Notes under the pieces: generated by a model | Told to the model about the DNA's origin: nothing | Databases searched by the model: none | What the model saw: the letters and a program-made list of their open reading frames with translations, nothing else | Made by a program: the position numbers and the translations under genes | Source of the DNA: Strongyloides papillosus | Taxonomy: Eukaryota; Nematoda; Chromadorea; Rhabditida; Strongyloididae | Direction of reading: 5' to 3' | Length of the DNA: 64,000 nt | Assembly (NCBI GenBank): GCA_005656395.1 | Contig: SRSI01000004.1 | Span: forward strand, 434,001-498,000 | In this document: positions 24,757-36,391 of the stretch, piece by piece | Numbering within the stretch: the stretch's first letter is position 1 | Layout: each line of letters opens with the position of its first letter

Positions 24757-27701
24757 TTACATACCTAATAATTCACTATCATCTAAAATTAGGCGTCTCC
24801 TATCACTTGGTGTGCAACTTCTCCTATTTCGAGGATGTTTTACAAATGATTTTGAGGATGTCGTATAATTCCTATTGGTTGAATTATGTTTTTGAATATC
24901 TAAAGGTGAAATATTATCACTATCATTTTTCAAAATATTTTGCACCTGATATACCGTATTTTTACGTTGAGATATAATGGAATTTCTTTTATATGTTTCC
25001 TTTTTTTGATGTTCCATTTTACTTATCTCTAATCTTACCCAATTAGGTGTGTCTGGTATTAATAAATCCATTAGTGCTCTGGCACCTAAAAATATATGTT
25101 CCATGATGACGACAAGTAAAATCTGATTAGAAGCAGACAAATCAGGAAATAATCTTTGCATTAAGCAACTTTGACCAATCAAAGCACAATTTATAATCAC
25201 TCCTGCAATTCCTAAATACTCCATTAGCTTTTGCCAAGCTCCAATATTCTTAACATTTCTTCCAAACGGTCTTTGAACTGTATTGCATAATTTAAACGCA
25301 TCAACTCTTATTTCAAAAAAATTGTTTATTAATGCACAAAATGCTGCTAATGAAAATGCTGGTGAAAATAATAGTACATAACCAAATTGAATAAACATCT
25401 CTAAATAGTCGTCTAATGGTCTTTCATAGGCACTCATTAATGATTGTATCTCACTATCTGTAATTAAATACTTTTCTTGTTGAAATTTAAATTCTGGAAT
25501 TGGGAGTCTTGGAGAGGAGAAATTTTGTGGTTTGATGATAGGTAATTGTTTACTATTTGTCATGTTTTCATTTTCATTTTTTTTATTTTCAAATAACATT
25601 TTAATTGATTCAACATGTTTAATTATCTTTTTTTGATTTCTCTCTTTAGTTACTTGGTTATAGGCTAACTGACAAAACCTAAGTTTTTTCATAATAAAGG
25701 GAACGGCAATTTCAGCAAAATTTTGTGTTAATTGCCTTGTTGCGAGAAGAGTTGCTAAGGTTTCTTGTAACCTTTTCATATCTTTTAAATAAAAGGCAAT
25801 ATAAAATAGAGAGGAAAACGCAGAGACACTTTGAAAAATAACAATTTTAAAAATGAGGCTTTGTTCATAGTCATCGTCAGTTCTGTGATTTTCTGAAAAG
25901 TAAAGATTAATTTTTATATAAAATTATTTTTGTGTGGTAAATTTAAATTTATTACAGTATTCCTAAAAAACTATTAATTTTATAATAGAAATAATGATTT
26001 TAAAAAATCTACAAAAAGTAAAAACATGAAAATTTTCATGTGATTATATATAAATTTTCCTTTGTTAACATAAAACTATATCAAAAAAATACAACTTATT
26101 ATGACTAAAAAAATATTTGATTTTAAAAAGAGTATATCAGATTATTTCTCATGAATTAATAAAAGTTAATATTTTATTGTTGTAGATATGTAGAAAAAAT
26201 TTTTCCAACCCCCAAATAATATTAAAATCATGAAATATTTTTAGTCAAAGTAAAATGAGAATATTTTAAAAGTTCGATAAAAGTGTACTAGCAAAAAATG
26301 AATAATTTATACATATATATATTTTGACATACCAAAATCATTTAACCATACAGCCAAGTATCGGTAAAATTTATCAGCTAACAATCCTGTGAAACCTTGT
26401 GCAATTATTGGAATATATATTATCCAGCTGAAAATGTATGAATTACCAAATGTTTTTTCAGTTGCTGTTTGAATTTGAATAAAGATGTATAAAAAAAATA
26501 AAAGAAAAAGGACTGCTAAAATTGTTATGGGAAATGTGAATGCATAACGTATTAAGTAGTGTTTCCATAACGGAAAATACGGTTCTAATCTCCCCGAAAT
26601 AGGATTTGGCCTCATAGAATCACCTCTAAACTTTGATCGAGGTTCTTGAAGTGTTCCTTCCATCTCTAAATCATATGTTCCCCATTTAAAAGCTAATTCT
26701 GCCTGCTTTCTTTTCCAAAATTCTAAATAAGTTGACGACCAAACACAATTAAAAAATGCAAAAACTACAAAACATATGTCAGAGAAGAGTGTTGTTTCAC
26801 GATCATCATCCTCAATATTACTCTTAGTATCAAATCCCTTTACAAAGAACATAAACACTGCTACAGCTGCTGGAGCACAAAGATATGTCGTTAGATGACC
26901 TAACCATGCAAAATACATACTTATCTCAGTTCCAAAGTACATTTTTATTTTATCTAAAGGTTGTTCATCAAAAAAATTATATAACCAATCGTGTTGAAGT
27001 TTTTTTAATTCTTCTCTATCATGTAATGGTATTATTTGATCAATAATATTATTAGCTGAAAGAAATGCTATTAATGTTCTCCCATCACATGATACATTAA
27101 GCTTATAGATATCACTATGTTTCTCAAGAATTGTTTTAATTCTCATTGCTTCTTTTGGTGCTCTTATCATATCAATTATTTGTTTTACTATCATGGACCT
27201 TTCCATTTGGGAAAAAAAACTGCATTTATTTTCAACACCAGCAAAAGATTGAACTTCAGCAAAGACAAATGGTTTTGTACCACCACCAAATTGTCCTTTT
27301 ACATGTTTATGTATATGACATAATTCAGCTCCTTTCAATGTCCTTGAAAATAAGTTATTTATGAATTTTTTTAATAAAACTTGCGTTAAAAAGTCAGCTG
27401 ATATATATAAAGCATAACAATGAGCTAATTGATGAAATCGTACTTCGATTTTTAAACCTGGTTCAAATAGTTTAATAACTTCAACTAGCCATGTTACAAC
27501 ATCCTTTTGTTTGTCCTCATCAAACAATGAATTTATTGTTATTAAAAGATCTGCTTCAACATTTTCCTCAACTAATTGCCATAAATCTGCACTACCGGCA
27601 TACTTTCTTCCCTCAATTACACCATATTTGATAATTTCAAAAAATTTACGACGAATCTCTCCAGTGTTTTGTGAATAAGTAGGTAGCCAATTTTCTAACA
27701 T
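24757..27701 (-). CDS. Anoctamin (TMEM16), ANO8/ANO10-type
   Basis: Exons 26333-27701 and 24757-25892 flank a 440-bp intron and give 834 residues. The join reads LNDFENHRTDDDYEQSLIF, the conserved family block. Other blocks are YFGTEISMYFAWLGHLTTYL, EFWKRKQAELAFKWGTYDLE, FYIAFYLKDMKRLQETLATL, QNFAEIAVP and NNFFEIRVDAF. The last two keep the Asn/Glu/Asp residues that form the Ca2+ site of TMEM16 proteins. About ten membrane segments are visible. Likely roles are lipid scrambling, channel activity or ER membrane tethering, as for ANO8/10 relatives. The stop at 24757-24759 comes directly after a perfect donor (G then GTATGT), so an extra short 3' exon is possible. The gene is convergent with adpgk. 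Confidence 0.92.
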
Positions 27702-28552
27702 TTTTTAAGCAATATATATTTTAAATATATATATGTAAACTTATATTTTTAATGTAAAAATTAATGAAAAGAATTTTTAAAATGAATGATAACACATACA
27801 AGTTCTTAAAATTTTAATTATATGCAATAATAAAAACCTCATAAATTGGAATTAGAAAATATGTTAAAAAACACAGATCGATATATGCATGTATATAAGT
27901 ATACATTTATATATAATAAATAGATATATTTTTAGTATATCTTAGTTATAATGATTATAATAATAACAATTGCTCTTATTTTAAATTAAGTATGCTACAT
28001 TGGCAGATGGTGATAACTTTCCTCAATCTTCTTTTTGATATCCTTTATTATTTTGTCAAGCTTCCAATCTTCTTTTCTAATTATTCTCCTACCAAAATAA
28101 AATTTATAAAAAATATAGCATATATCTCTCACTTTTTACATGTAAATCAAGAAAAAAACTTCATAAATGCATGAAAATTCATTATGCATTTAAATTTTTA
28201 CATTCAAACTAACATTATCAAAAACAAATTTATTATTTATAATAAAATTTTTGTTGGAATTAAAAGAACAATTATTATAAATAATTTTATGGAAGAATTT
28301 TAAATAGCAAACATTTATGAAATTTGTTGATGGTTGAAAAATTAATTGAAATACATTAAATTATTGTCTATTATTAATTTAAATAATATATAAGGAAGTA
28401 AAATTTTTTAATTTTTAAAATATTATGTGCCATTTTGAAAAAGATTATTTATTCATAATTATGTGATTTTATACGGTCAACAATTTTTCCCGTTGACAAA
28501 ACTGATATTTGGATCTGAAAAAATAAATAATGCTATATTATATTTTAATGTT
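27702..28552. other. Intergenic region
   Basis: About 0.85 kb of AT-rich DNA between two minus-strand genes. Near 28475-28500 an imperfect hairpin (GGTCAAC .. GTTGAC) is visible just past the 3' end of the Golgin A7-like gene. The frame at 27992-28174 is not credible. Confidence 0.45.
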
Positions 28553-28999
28553 TTAACTCTTCACCATTCTTAAACCACATTCAAAAGGATTATCTATGTG
28601 AAAACCGGCTTTGTGAAAAATTTTTTCATTTTGTCGATATATGAAATCTAATATTTTTTTCTTCCTCCTATCACTATCAATTTTACTCCAAATACTTCCT
28701 ATTGTACATGTTAAAATTGTTAATACTGTTAATAAGAAACTTTTTGAAGTTGGTTTTTCTAACTCTTCAAATAATTTGTTTATACTTTTTATCGTAATAG
28801 TCCAATTATCATAGGATATCTTAAAAATAGTAGTTGCGTAAAAATTAAAGGCGGTTCTTTGAATCAAAATACTTACACAACCATTTAATTGTTCTGGTAT
28901 CTGTTCTGTAAATCGAGTTCTATAAAAGCCATACATATAATTTCTCTCTACGACAACTTTACGGCATGAAGAAAGGCAAATATTTGTATAATCAGACAT
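28553..28999 (-). CDS. golga7: Golgin subfamily A member 7 (GCP16/Erf4-type) palmitoyltransferase cofactor
   Basis: Exons 28877-28999 and 28553-28819 give 129 residues, close to the 137 of human GOLGA7. The 57-bp intron (GTAAGT..TTTAAG) is in frame and stop-free, so an unspliced frame of 148 residues exists. Removing it aligns PEQLNGC directly with ISYDNWTITIKSINKLFEEL, as in the family. Matching blocks are KVVVERNYMYG, SKSFLLTVLTILTCTIGSIW, RQNEKIFHKAGF and NPFECGLRMV. Family members are partners of DHHC9-type palmitoyltransferases at the Golgi and act in Ras palmitoylation; the Cys residues may themselves be palmitoylated. The assignment is by motif order. Confidence 0.85.
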   Translation of the reverse strand: MSDYTNICLSSCRKVVVERNYMYGFYRTRFTEQIPEQLNGCVSILIQRTAFNFYATTIFKISYDNWTITIKSINKLFEELEKPTSKSFLLTVLTILTCTIGSIWSKIDSDRRKKKILDFIYRQNEKIFHKAGFHIDNPFECGLRMVKS

Positions 29000-29775
29000 T
29001 TTTTTTAGATTTTATAAAAAAATTAAGTTTTCTAAATATATAAAAGATAATTTTTTATTATTATAATACTTTGTAGTAAAATTATATCAATTCATATTAA
29101 AAATAACTAATTTAATTTAAAAACTTCTAATATATTTTATTTAGTCTCTTTTCACTGGAGAAATTTTTGCATCTTCTTTTTACAAATCATAAATAATCTC
29201 ATTTTTGATAAAGTATTGCGTGCAATAGGGGGTCCAATGAGTTTTAAGTAATTATGGAAAATTAGTTTGACAAAACGCCTCATTCTTCCTCATTTATCAC
29301 AATTTAAAAATGCCTCAATGTTTGTTAATTTTAAAACATTTTTTTCTCCTCATTATTAGTTATAATAATATATCTGCGCAATGTAGTATTTTGTGAGATA
29401 TAGTTAAGACAACCTATCTACATACTAACTCTACTTTTTCCTGTTAAACTTTATATTTTTCATTTTATAAGATTTCATATACTTATTTATATTAAAAGAT
29501 CATAATTTAGGAAATTAGCAGTGTTATCTTAGTATCTTAAAAATTAATTGTTAATTTAGAGTGGAAAAAAATAAAAAATAGAAAGCTTACATTTTAATCT
29601 TAATTATGAAGAAATAGATAAAATAAATTAAAAAGTTTAATTTCCTTAATATATACTTAATTTCCTAGAGTTTGTCGTATAAAACTTTTAATTTCTAGTA
29701 TACAATTTTTATAAACGCATTTTGAATATTTTAAAGTTTCTACTTTATATTTTTACTAAAACATTGATGTACAAG
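29000..29775. other. Intergenic region between divergent genes
   Basis: About 0.8 kb of AT-rich DNA upstream of the Golgin A7-like gene (-) and the globin (+). The open frame upstream of the globin ATG reaches only a TTG at 29722 and is not used. No other feature seen. Confidence 0.5.
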
Positions 29776-30588
29776 ATGTCAACTAATAATTCTTCTAATG
29801 CTTCATCAACATCCTTTAACGATGAAGAATGGCCGTTTTTTGATGAGGATGAAATTCGACTCCTTGTCAAATCATGGAATAATTGTATTAAAAATAATAT
29901 GGAGGCTGTAGGTTCAAGTATATATGAAATGATTTTTAAACAGGTAAATAAATAATTAATGAAATAAGATGTATAATGCATTAAGGTACCCGAAGCAAGA
30001 ATATTATTTCCATTCATGAAATTCACAACAAGTGGAAAGGAAAAAAAAAGTACAGAATTTAAATTTCAAGCTTTACGCTTTATGCAAGTACTTGAAAATG
30101 CAATAAATTCCATAAAATCTTTAAATGATTTAGATCCTATTTTAGACAATTTAGGTAGACGTCATGGAAAGTTAGAAGTATCTGCTGGCTTTCAACCATA
30201 CTTTTGGACAACATTCATAGAATGTAGCATTTTTAATCTAAGAATTTATATGGAAAAAACAAAAAGAGGAATTTTTGACGTAAATGAAATTGATTACGCT
30301 ATCATGTATTGGAGAAAATTGTTATCAGCCGTTATCAAAAAAATAGAGGTAAGATTGAAATATGTGTATACATATTATGTATGGTATAAATTTCTAAGTA
30401 TAATATTAGAAATAATAAATTAAAAATAAAAATTTTATATAACATATATATTTAAGATTGGATTCCAAGCAGATATTGCAAAAAGATTGTCTAATGGTGA
30501 AACAAAACAATTAAGAAAACAATCAACATCAACCATTTGTTCACAATTTATAATTAAACAAACAAATATTCGTAGTGATAAGTCGTAA
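29776..30588 (+). CDS. Globin-like heme protein
   Basis: Exons 29776-29943, 29986-30348 and 30457-30588 give 220 residues from the ATG of MSTNNSSN; an ATG three codons upstream (29767) is also possible. The globin fold starts near residue 25 (FDEDEIRLLVKSWNNC, helix A). Helix B/C ends in ARILFPFMKF. A Gln at residue 84 (KFQALRFM) sits in the expected distal position. The proximal His is His116 (LGRRHGKL), followed by YFWTTFIECSI and an ALIMYW-like helix H (YAIMYWRKLLS). It probably binds oxygen or another ligand, or acts as a redox sensor in the cytosol. A Ser-rich leader and a basic 40-residue tail extend the core, as in many nematode globins. The orthologue number is not assignable. Confidence 0.85.
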
Positions 30589-31313
30589 AAATGAAATATT
30601 CAAGTTTACTTAGATTATAAAAATGTATTTAAAACAAATATAAAATTAATTTGATTTGACATCATTTTATAACATTTCTACTAAATAGAGAGTACACCTG
30701 ATACAATTGGTCTCCTTCAACTTTTTAAAGTAAAAATATTCAACAAATGTGTACAAATACAAAAATACTTTAATTATACAATAAGAACACATTTCTCTCT
30801 CTTTTTAACATTTGTCTAATCGCTTTTTATGATTCAATTCATTGATAACAAATTTATTCATAATTTGTATTTTATTAAACTTACTGATTAATAAAATCTT
30901 TTTTTTTATTTTGATGTATAGTTTTTGCTAAAAATCACATTTTCCTATATAGGATTACTCTCATATTTTATGTATATTTAATGTTACAATGACTTTTAAA
31001 AATGTTTACTGATTCATGATTGAATAATATTATATTAGTAAAAATTTTAATAAAATTAACATTTAGAATATATTTATATGCTAAAATAATTTTAACAAAT
31101 AATATAAATATACAATGGAAATATTCTATTCAAATGTAATAAAAAATAATTTTTTATTAATAGAAAGAAAGAAACAAATTTTATTTATTATTTATTAAAT
31201 GTTGATTGAGAGATCTGAATTATTAGGATAAGTACATAAATTTATAATTTTTTTCATATTTTATATTGCGTTAAATAAAACGTTACATTAACATGAAAAA
31301 TTTTGTCATCTCA
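30589..31313. other. Intergenic region between convergent genes
   Basis: About 0.7 kb of AT-rich DNA containing the 3' ends of the globin (+) and the CXC-deaminase (-). No other feature seen. Confidence 0.5.
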
Positions 31314-33560
31314 TTAAACAACTGCTCCTTTATGAGTTAAAAATTCAAGTAAAGTTTCAATTTCCACATTAATGTTGGCAGTAGCTCGACGAATTCTTTG
31401 AGCAATCTCATTTGTCTCACCATCATCAAATGAACGTCCACAAAAACTAGCAACCATCGCTTGAGCATGAGCATCCTCTGATGCTACAGAAACATTACTA
31501 CCAGATTTATCTTTTTTATTATCTGTATGTCTATGGAGTAATTTATCTCTTAATTCAAGCATATCAATAAAGCTTCTCCTTTTACTGGGTGTAGAACGTA
31601 TTTTATGTGGTGTTGCTGTAAGATCAAGTTGTTTAAGGGCATTATTTAATTCACCACATTTCACGCGAATCTCTGAATAATGAAGAATAGTATTTTTTAC
31701 AATTTCATGAATCTCTGCAACCCAAAATTTCATTGAAAGTCCCAATGCTCGACGACATTCATTAATGAAAGATTGTGACTGTGCTACAGCCTTATCGAGT
31801 TTATGATTATTCCATAATTGTAAATATTCACCTTTGTGATCTCCATGGGGTGCCCAATCCATAATTGCTGACCAATCTTTCATTAAAAGTGGTTCAACTT
31901 TTATTCCAGCCTGAAGCATACATAAAATACCTTGTTTAGTGTAAAGATCACCTCTATTTAAATGAGGATATAAAAATTTAACAGTCATTTTAACATCAAC
32001 CTTACATAATTCTTTACGAACTTTTGATAATAAAAGACCTAGAAGTTTAGCACATGCTTTATTACTTCTACACTCATCAACAACTTCACATTTAGGATCA
32101 CAATCTTGATGAAAACACGGTGATTTTGAAACAAATATAACTATTTCATATAACTCAATTTTATACTTTGAGATTAAGTCATATATTGCAGCAACTAATT
32201 GTTCCTCAACATGTGGTTCACCTTTACTTTCATGGTAAAAATCACCTCTATAAATGTAATCTTCACCAATTAATGTCACAATTAATCCACTACTTTCATG
32301 TTTATGTTCAAGGAAACAATTTTGTACATGTTTAGGGACATGAAATTTTGATGGTCCATTAGTACAATCACCACAACATTTACATGCTGATGTACAAAAT
32401 TCATACATAGCTCTACATGGACATTCTTTTTTAACACATTGTTTTTTACTTTTTGCGCATTGACATCCACCTGAAGGTTTTTTTATTTTTGTTAGTTTTT
32501 TTATTGGTTCCTTATTTTTACAAATTTGTTTACAAGCACATAATTTGCTACAACTCTCTTTTATTCTTAAGCAATCACAACGTTCATTTTTTGAACAAGC
32601 ATTTTTTGCAGGTTTTGCTGGATCAACTTCACAAGAGCACTTACATATTGCTTGATTAAGGCAATCACCACGATATCTAAAATAGTATATTTATTTAGGA
32701 TATCTTTTAAAATACATTTAAAAAAATTTTGCAAATATGTCAATTATTCTATGAATCTATTAAATTGTTGCTATTATTGAGGATAAATAAAGAATTAAAA
32801 ACAATAGATTATTTAAAACACTATACCCATACTAAATATTTATTAAGTATTTTGATATTAACTGATTAAGAGCCTTCTGTTAAAATTGCTTTCTTTTTAT
32901 CATTTATTTGCATATTAATAAAATTCATATCTCTCTACTAATACATCATTAAAATTATAATAGTACTTTGTTAGGCTAATAATTACCATGGCCTTCTAAC
33001 ATAACAGATGTTTGGCTTGTTAAGTAACAAAGATAACCCCATGATTAAATGAACGACAACTTAATATAATATAATTATAAAAAGATGCACTTTTCGTACT
33101 TTTATGATATATAGCTTAAATAAATTAAAAAATAGGAGATGAATAAGAATTTATAGTAAAATATATAAATATCAATCATGCTATAAAATTATATTATTTT
33201 TATCAATGTAAAATAAAATTTAATAAAAGATTAAACTAAACAAAAAATTATATATATTATAAAATTAATTTGAAATCAACATAAAGACAATTTAACTTAC
33301 CTCGCACTTTCGCAATGCTCATCACACATTCTCCGTGCTGCAAAACATGGACAAGAATCAGCACTACATCTAGATTGTGTATTTGGACAATCACAACAAA
33401 AACTTGGTGGTGTAGCATTTTGCATTCTTGAGGAGTGGTAACCACCACCAGCGTTATAGTTAGATGAATTCATATTACTAGTAAATCCAATTGTAGAGGA
33501 GGTTGAACAATTATCATTAAAACCTCCAGGTGATACAACACTAGATTGAGAAGTTTGCAT
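31314..33560 (-). CDS. CXC-type zinc-binding / AID-APOBEC-like cytidine deaminase fusion
   Basis: Exons 33301-33560 and 31314-32676, with a 624-bp intron (GTAAGT..TTTTAG), give 540 residues. The ATG lies 5 bases after an acceptor (GTTGTTAG), suggesting trans-splicing. Residues 1-52 are Ser/Asn/Gly-rich. Residues 53-193 hold three Cys clusters of CXC type (CCDCPNTQ..CPCFAARRMC; CDCLRIKESCSKLCAC; CQCAKSKKQCVKKECPC then CKCCGDC), as in DNA-binding tesmin/TSO1/LIN-54 proteins. Residues 217-345 carry a zinc-deaminase core: His242 and Glu244 (PHVEE), 28 residues, then Pro273-Cys274 and Cys279 (SKSPCFHQDC). A strand VKMTVKFLYPHL and GILCMLQAGIKVEPLLMKDW follow, matching the downstream landmarks of AID/APOBEC. 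The C-terminal 190 residues are helical and unassigned. Predicted role: DNA- or chromatin-directed cytidine deamination. The reading is direct; function is inference. Confidence 0.85.
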
Positions 33561-36391
33561 TATACCTAACAACAATAAATATATCATAATTTAAAATAAT
33601 ATTATAAAAAAATATTTTTAAGATTATTTAAAAAAAAGTAGTTGAACGATGTTAACTTTTGAATCTGTCATATTTATTCGTTTTTCCTATATCTGTTAGG
33701 AAAAAAAGAGAAAAAAAAGAAAGTAAAGAAAAGAAAAAAGAGAAATATGTATAAAAAGTGAAGTGATATAATTTGAAGGGATAAGTTTTCTCCTTGAAAG
33801 AGATGTGAAAAGAATAGAAATTTTATGAAAAATTGAAAGATAGTGTATCTTCCTAATTATAATAAAAATATAGAAAGATTTACAATACAAATGTTTAAAA
33901 TATAATATATGGAGATAAAAATGAAGACTAAAAGTAAGAATATACTTTAAAAGATTATTCCTATTTAAAGATTGATTAATTTAAGAAAATGTTTTATAAA
34001 GAGATTTTTAACATTTTTATGATAGATAGAATATATTAATAATAAATAATTAATATTATATGTATTATTACAATTAATTTTACCTTTCAAGAATATAGAC
34101 ACCCACATTTTTTTAGCACATTATTATTAAAGTATTTGTTATTAGAAATGAGATAAAAAGTATTTTTCAATAAAACACGCAAAATACGTACTTTTAATTC
34201 TACAAAGCAATCCAAATAAACTTAAACATGGTATTTAACATCACCACTTAGTAATCGCAACATTTATGAATACTTTAATTTTTCAGAACTTCTGCTTTGT
34301 TTTCAAACCTCCCTCCTATAAATGGATGACGGTTTTATATATTGGTAGTGATGAAGGCGAGCGATAGTCAAGGGAGATTTTAAAAACACTGTAGACAAAA
34401 GAGATAGCAACCATGCTATTAAAATACATACATAAAAATAAAATTGCATTGGGAAGAGTAATATCTCGCTCTGTATTCATATTACTTTTATGTAGATGAG
34501 CTTAAGACTGTTCTAAATGCAGCTGCACTCTGGATAGCTAGATAGATAAATATATAGATATATTAACGTAAATGAGGTACATTTTATAGTAAAATAATTA
34601 CAAAATTTAGGGTGAGAATAATAAAATATTAATTAAGAAGAATAGCATGTTTACTTATAGTATTTAAATAACCGATCATTTTTATAAATATAAATAGACT
34701 AATAAGTGTACTCCTTTTTTATCTTTAACAATATGATAATTATCTTTTTTCCATTTTAATAAAAGTGGCAAAAAGTTTTTTGTCTTTTAAATTAAAAGAC
34801 TGAGTAATATGCTAGTAAAACTATCTTAATTTTTAAAATATATCAAAAAGATAAAAGTACTATTGTATCCTTATATTTTTAAAACTTTTTTCTTTATAAT
34901 ATTGACCATTTCTTTCGATACCCTATAAGTCAAAATGAATAATTGCGTTGTGCCTCCCTGCTATTATCTTATTAATAGCGGTAGTTCTTTTTATTTATAC
35001 ATCTTATCTTTATAGAAACATGAAACGTTAAAGATCTTTAAAATTTTTTCAATCTTATAAAAGTACATTTAACTCCCAATGTAACAATTGCATAGTTAAA
35101 GTAAAGAATAAAAATAAAGAGAATAATTTAAGATCTTTTTAATATTTTCCAAAGATAATATTCAATCAAATAAAAGAGAAAATAAACCATTTACTATTTA
35201 CTAATAAATATAGTTTTATACAATTGTAGAAAGTTTGCTAGATACAAATAATAAAATACATTTGTGTAATATATATTATTTGAAAACATGACAAAAAAGT
35301 TGTACATTTTAAGATATATTTGTAATTGTATTATTTACTAAATAAAAATAGGAAGAATCATTTTTTATAATAAAAACTAATCAGCATCAGTAATGGTAAA
35401 AAATTGAATTTAGTTTCGATTATTTTTACTTATTGGTAAATAACAATTTGTTGTTTCAAATAAGTGATTTAAATAAATTGAAATAATGTTATTTTTTCCA
35501 AAAATTTTTAAAACATTATTAATTTTAAAAAAATACATGAGAAAATTAATCTCCATTTTATGCCAAAAGTGGCAAACAAACATAGATAGGTATAGAAACT
35601 ATGTATAGAAAAAGCGTAATGATTTATATATGTTGGATACACTTTATTATATAATATAATTCATAAATGAAATTTAAAGTAGCATTATTTATAGATAGAA
35701 AATTTTGTATCTAGTGACGAATTTATATGCTACCAAAAATTACAGAATATTGAGTAAAGTAAATTATTAATTACATTGGTAATTTACTTTACATATAATC
35801 TAAATAAGTCAATTCTATTAATTATTAAAATAAAATAAATTTTTTATTTTAGAAGAAAGAAAGCATATTACATTATATATAACAAAATATAAAATGTTTT
35901 AAAAACACTTTTTTCACAATTTTTATTTAATAACTTATATGCCATAACTAAGTATACTATTTATAATAAACGGCTTTCAAAAAGTTTTTATTGTTTACTA
36001 AATAGTCTCTTTAAAATTACAATAGTTATTGAACAAAGCTTACTAAAACAACATTTAATATATCCCTATGGTTACTTAGAAAAAAAAAAGATTCCTCAAA
36101 TGGTCACGAGAAAATTGTCATAAAAAATAAATATACATAAGAATATTTTTACTAAGAAGAACATTAAAAAATAAGTGATAGTACTCCAAAAAGATAGTGT
36201 GTAAGAAAATATTTCAAAATTGCGGGTTGTTAGTATTTTTATGAAAGTAAAGATTGCTTTTAATAAATTTAGTAAGAAATATTTTTTTGTATAATGGTAT
36301 ATTAATGTATATTTGATATCTAGTAAATAATTTTTGGAAAAAGTTGTCTTTTATTGTGAAAAATAAGTTAAGCAAGAATGAAAATTATATA
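33561..36391. other. Long intergenic region upstream of the CXC-deaminase
   Basis: About 2.8 kb. A somewhat less AT-rich patch at 34300-34520 contains CCTCCCTCCTATAAATGG (TATA-like, + orientation), but no credible reading frame follows. The frame at 33696-33890 is a homopolymer artefact. An upstream exon of the CXC-deaminase cannot be excluded here. No other feature recognised. Confidence 0.45.

Noticed and set aside
24757..25779. A separate 340-residue gene starting at the Met of MKRLQETLATL
   Set aside because: The frame continues upstream to an acceptor at 25893 and joins the first anoctamin exon at the conserved ENHRTDDDYE.
29722..29775. N-terminal extension of the globin from 29722
   Set aside because: The codon there is TTG, not ATG, and the extra residues resemble intergenic sequence; the ATGs at 29767 and 29776 are better.
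34300..34520. Less AT-rich patch with a TATA-like box
   Set aside because: No reading frame or hairpin precursor could be supported downstream, so no gene is called.
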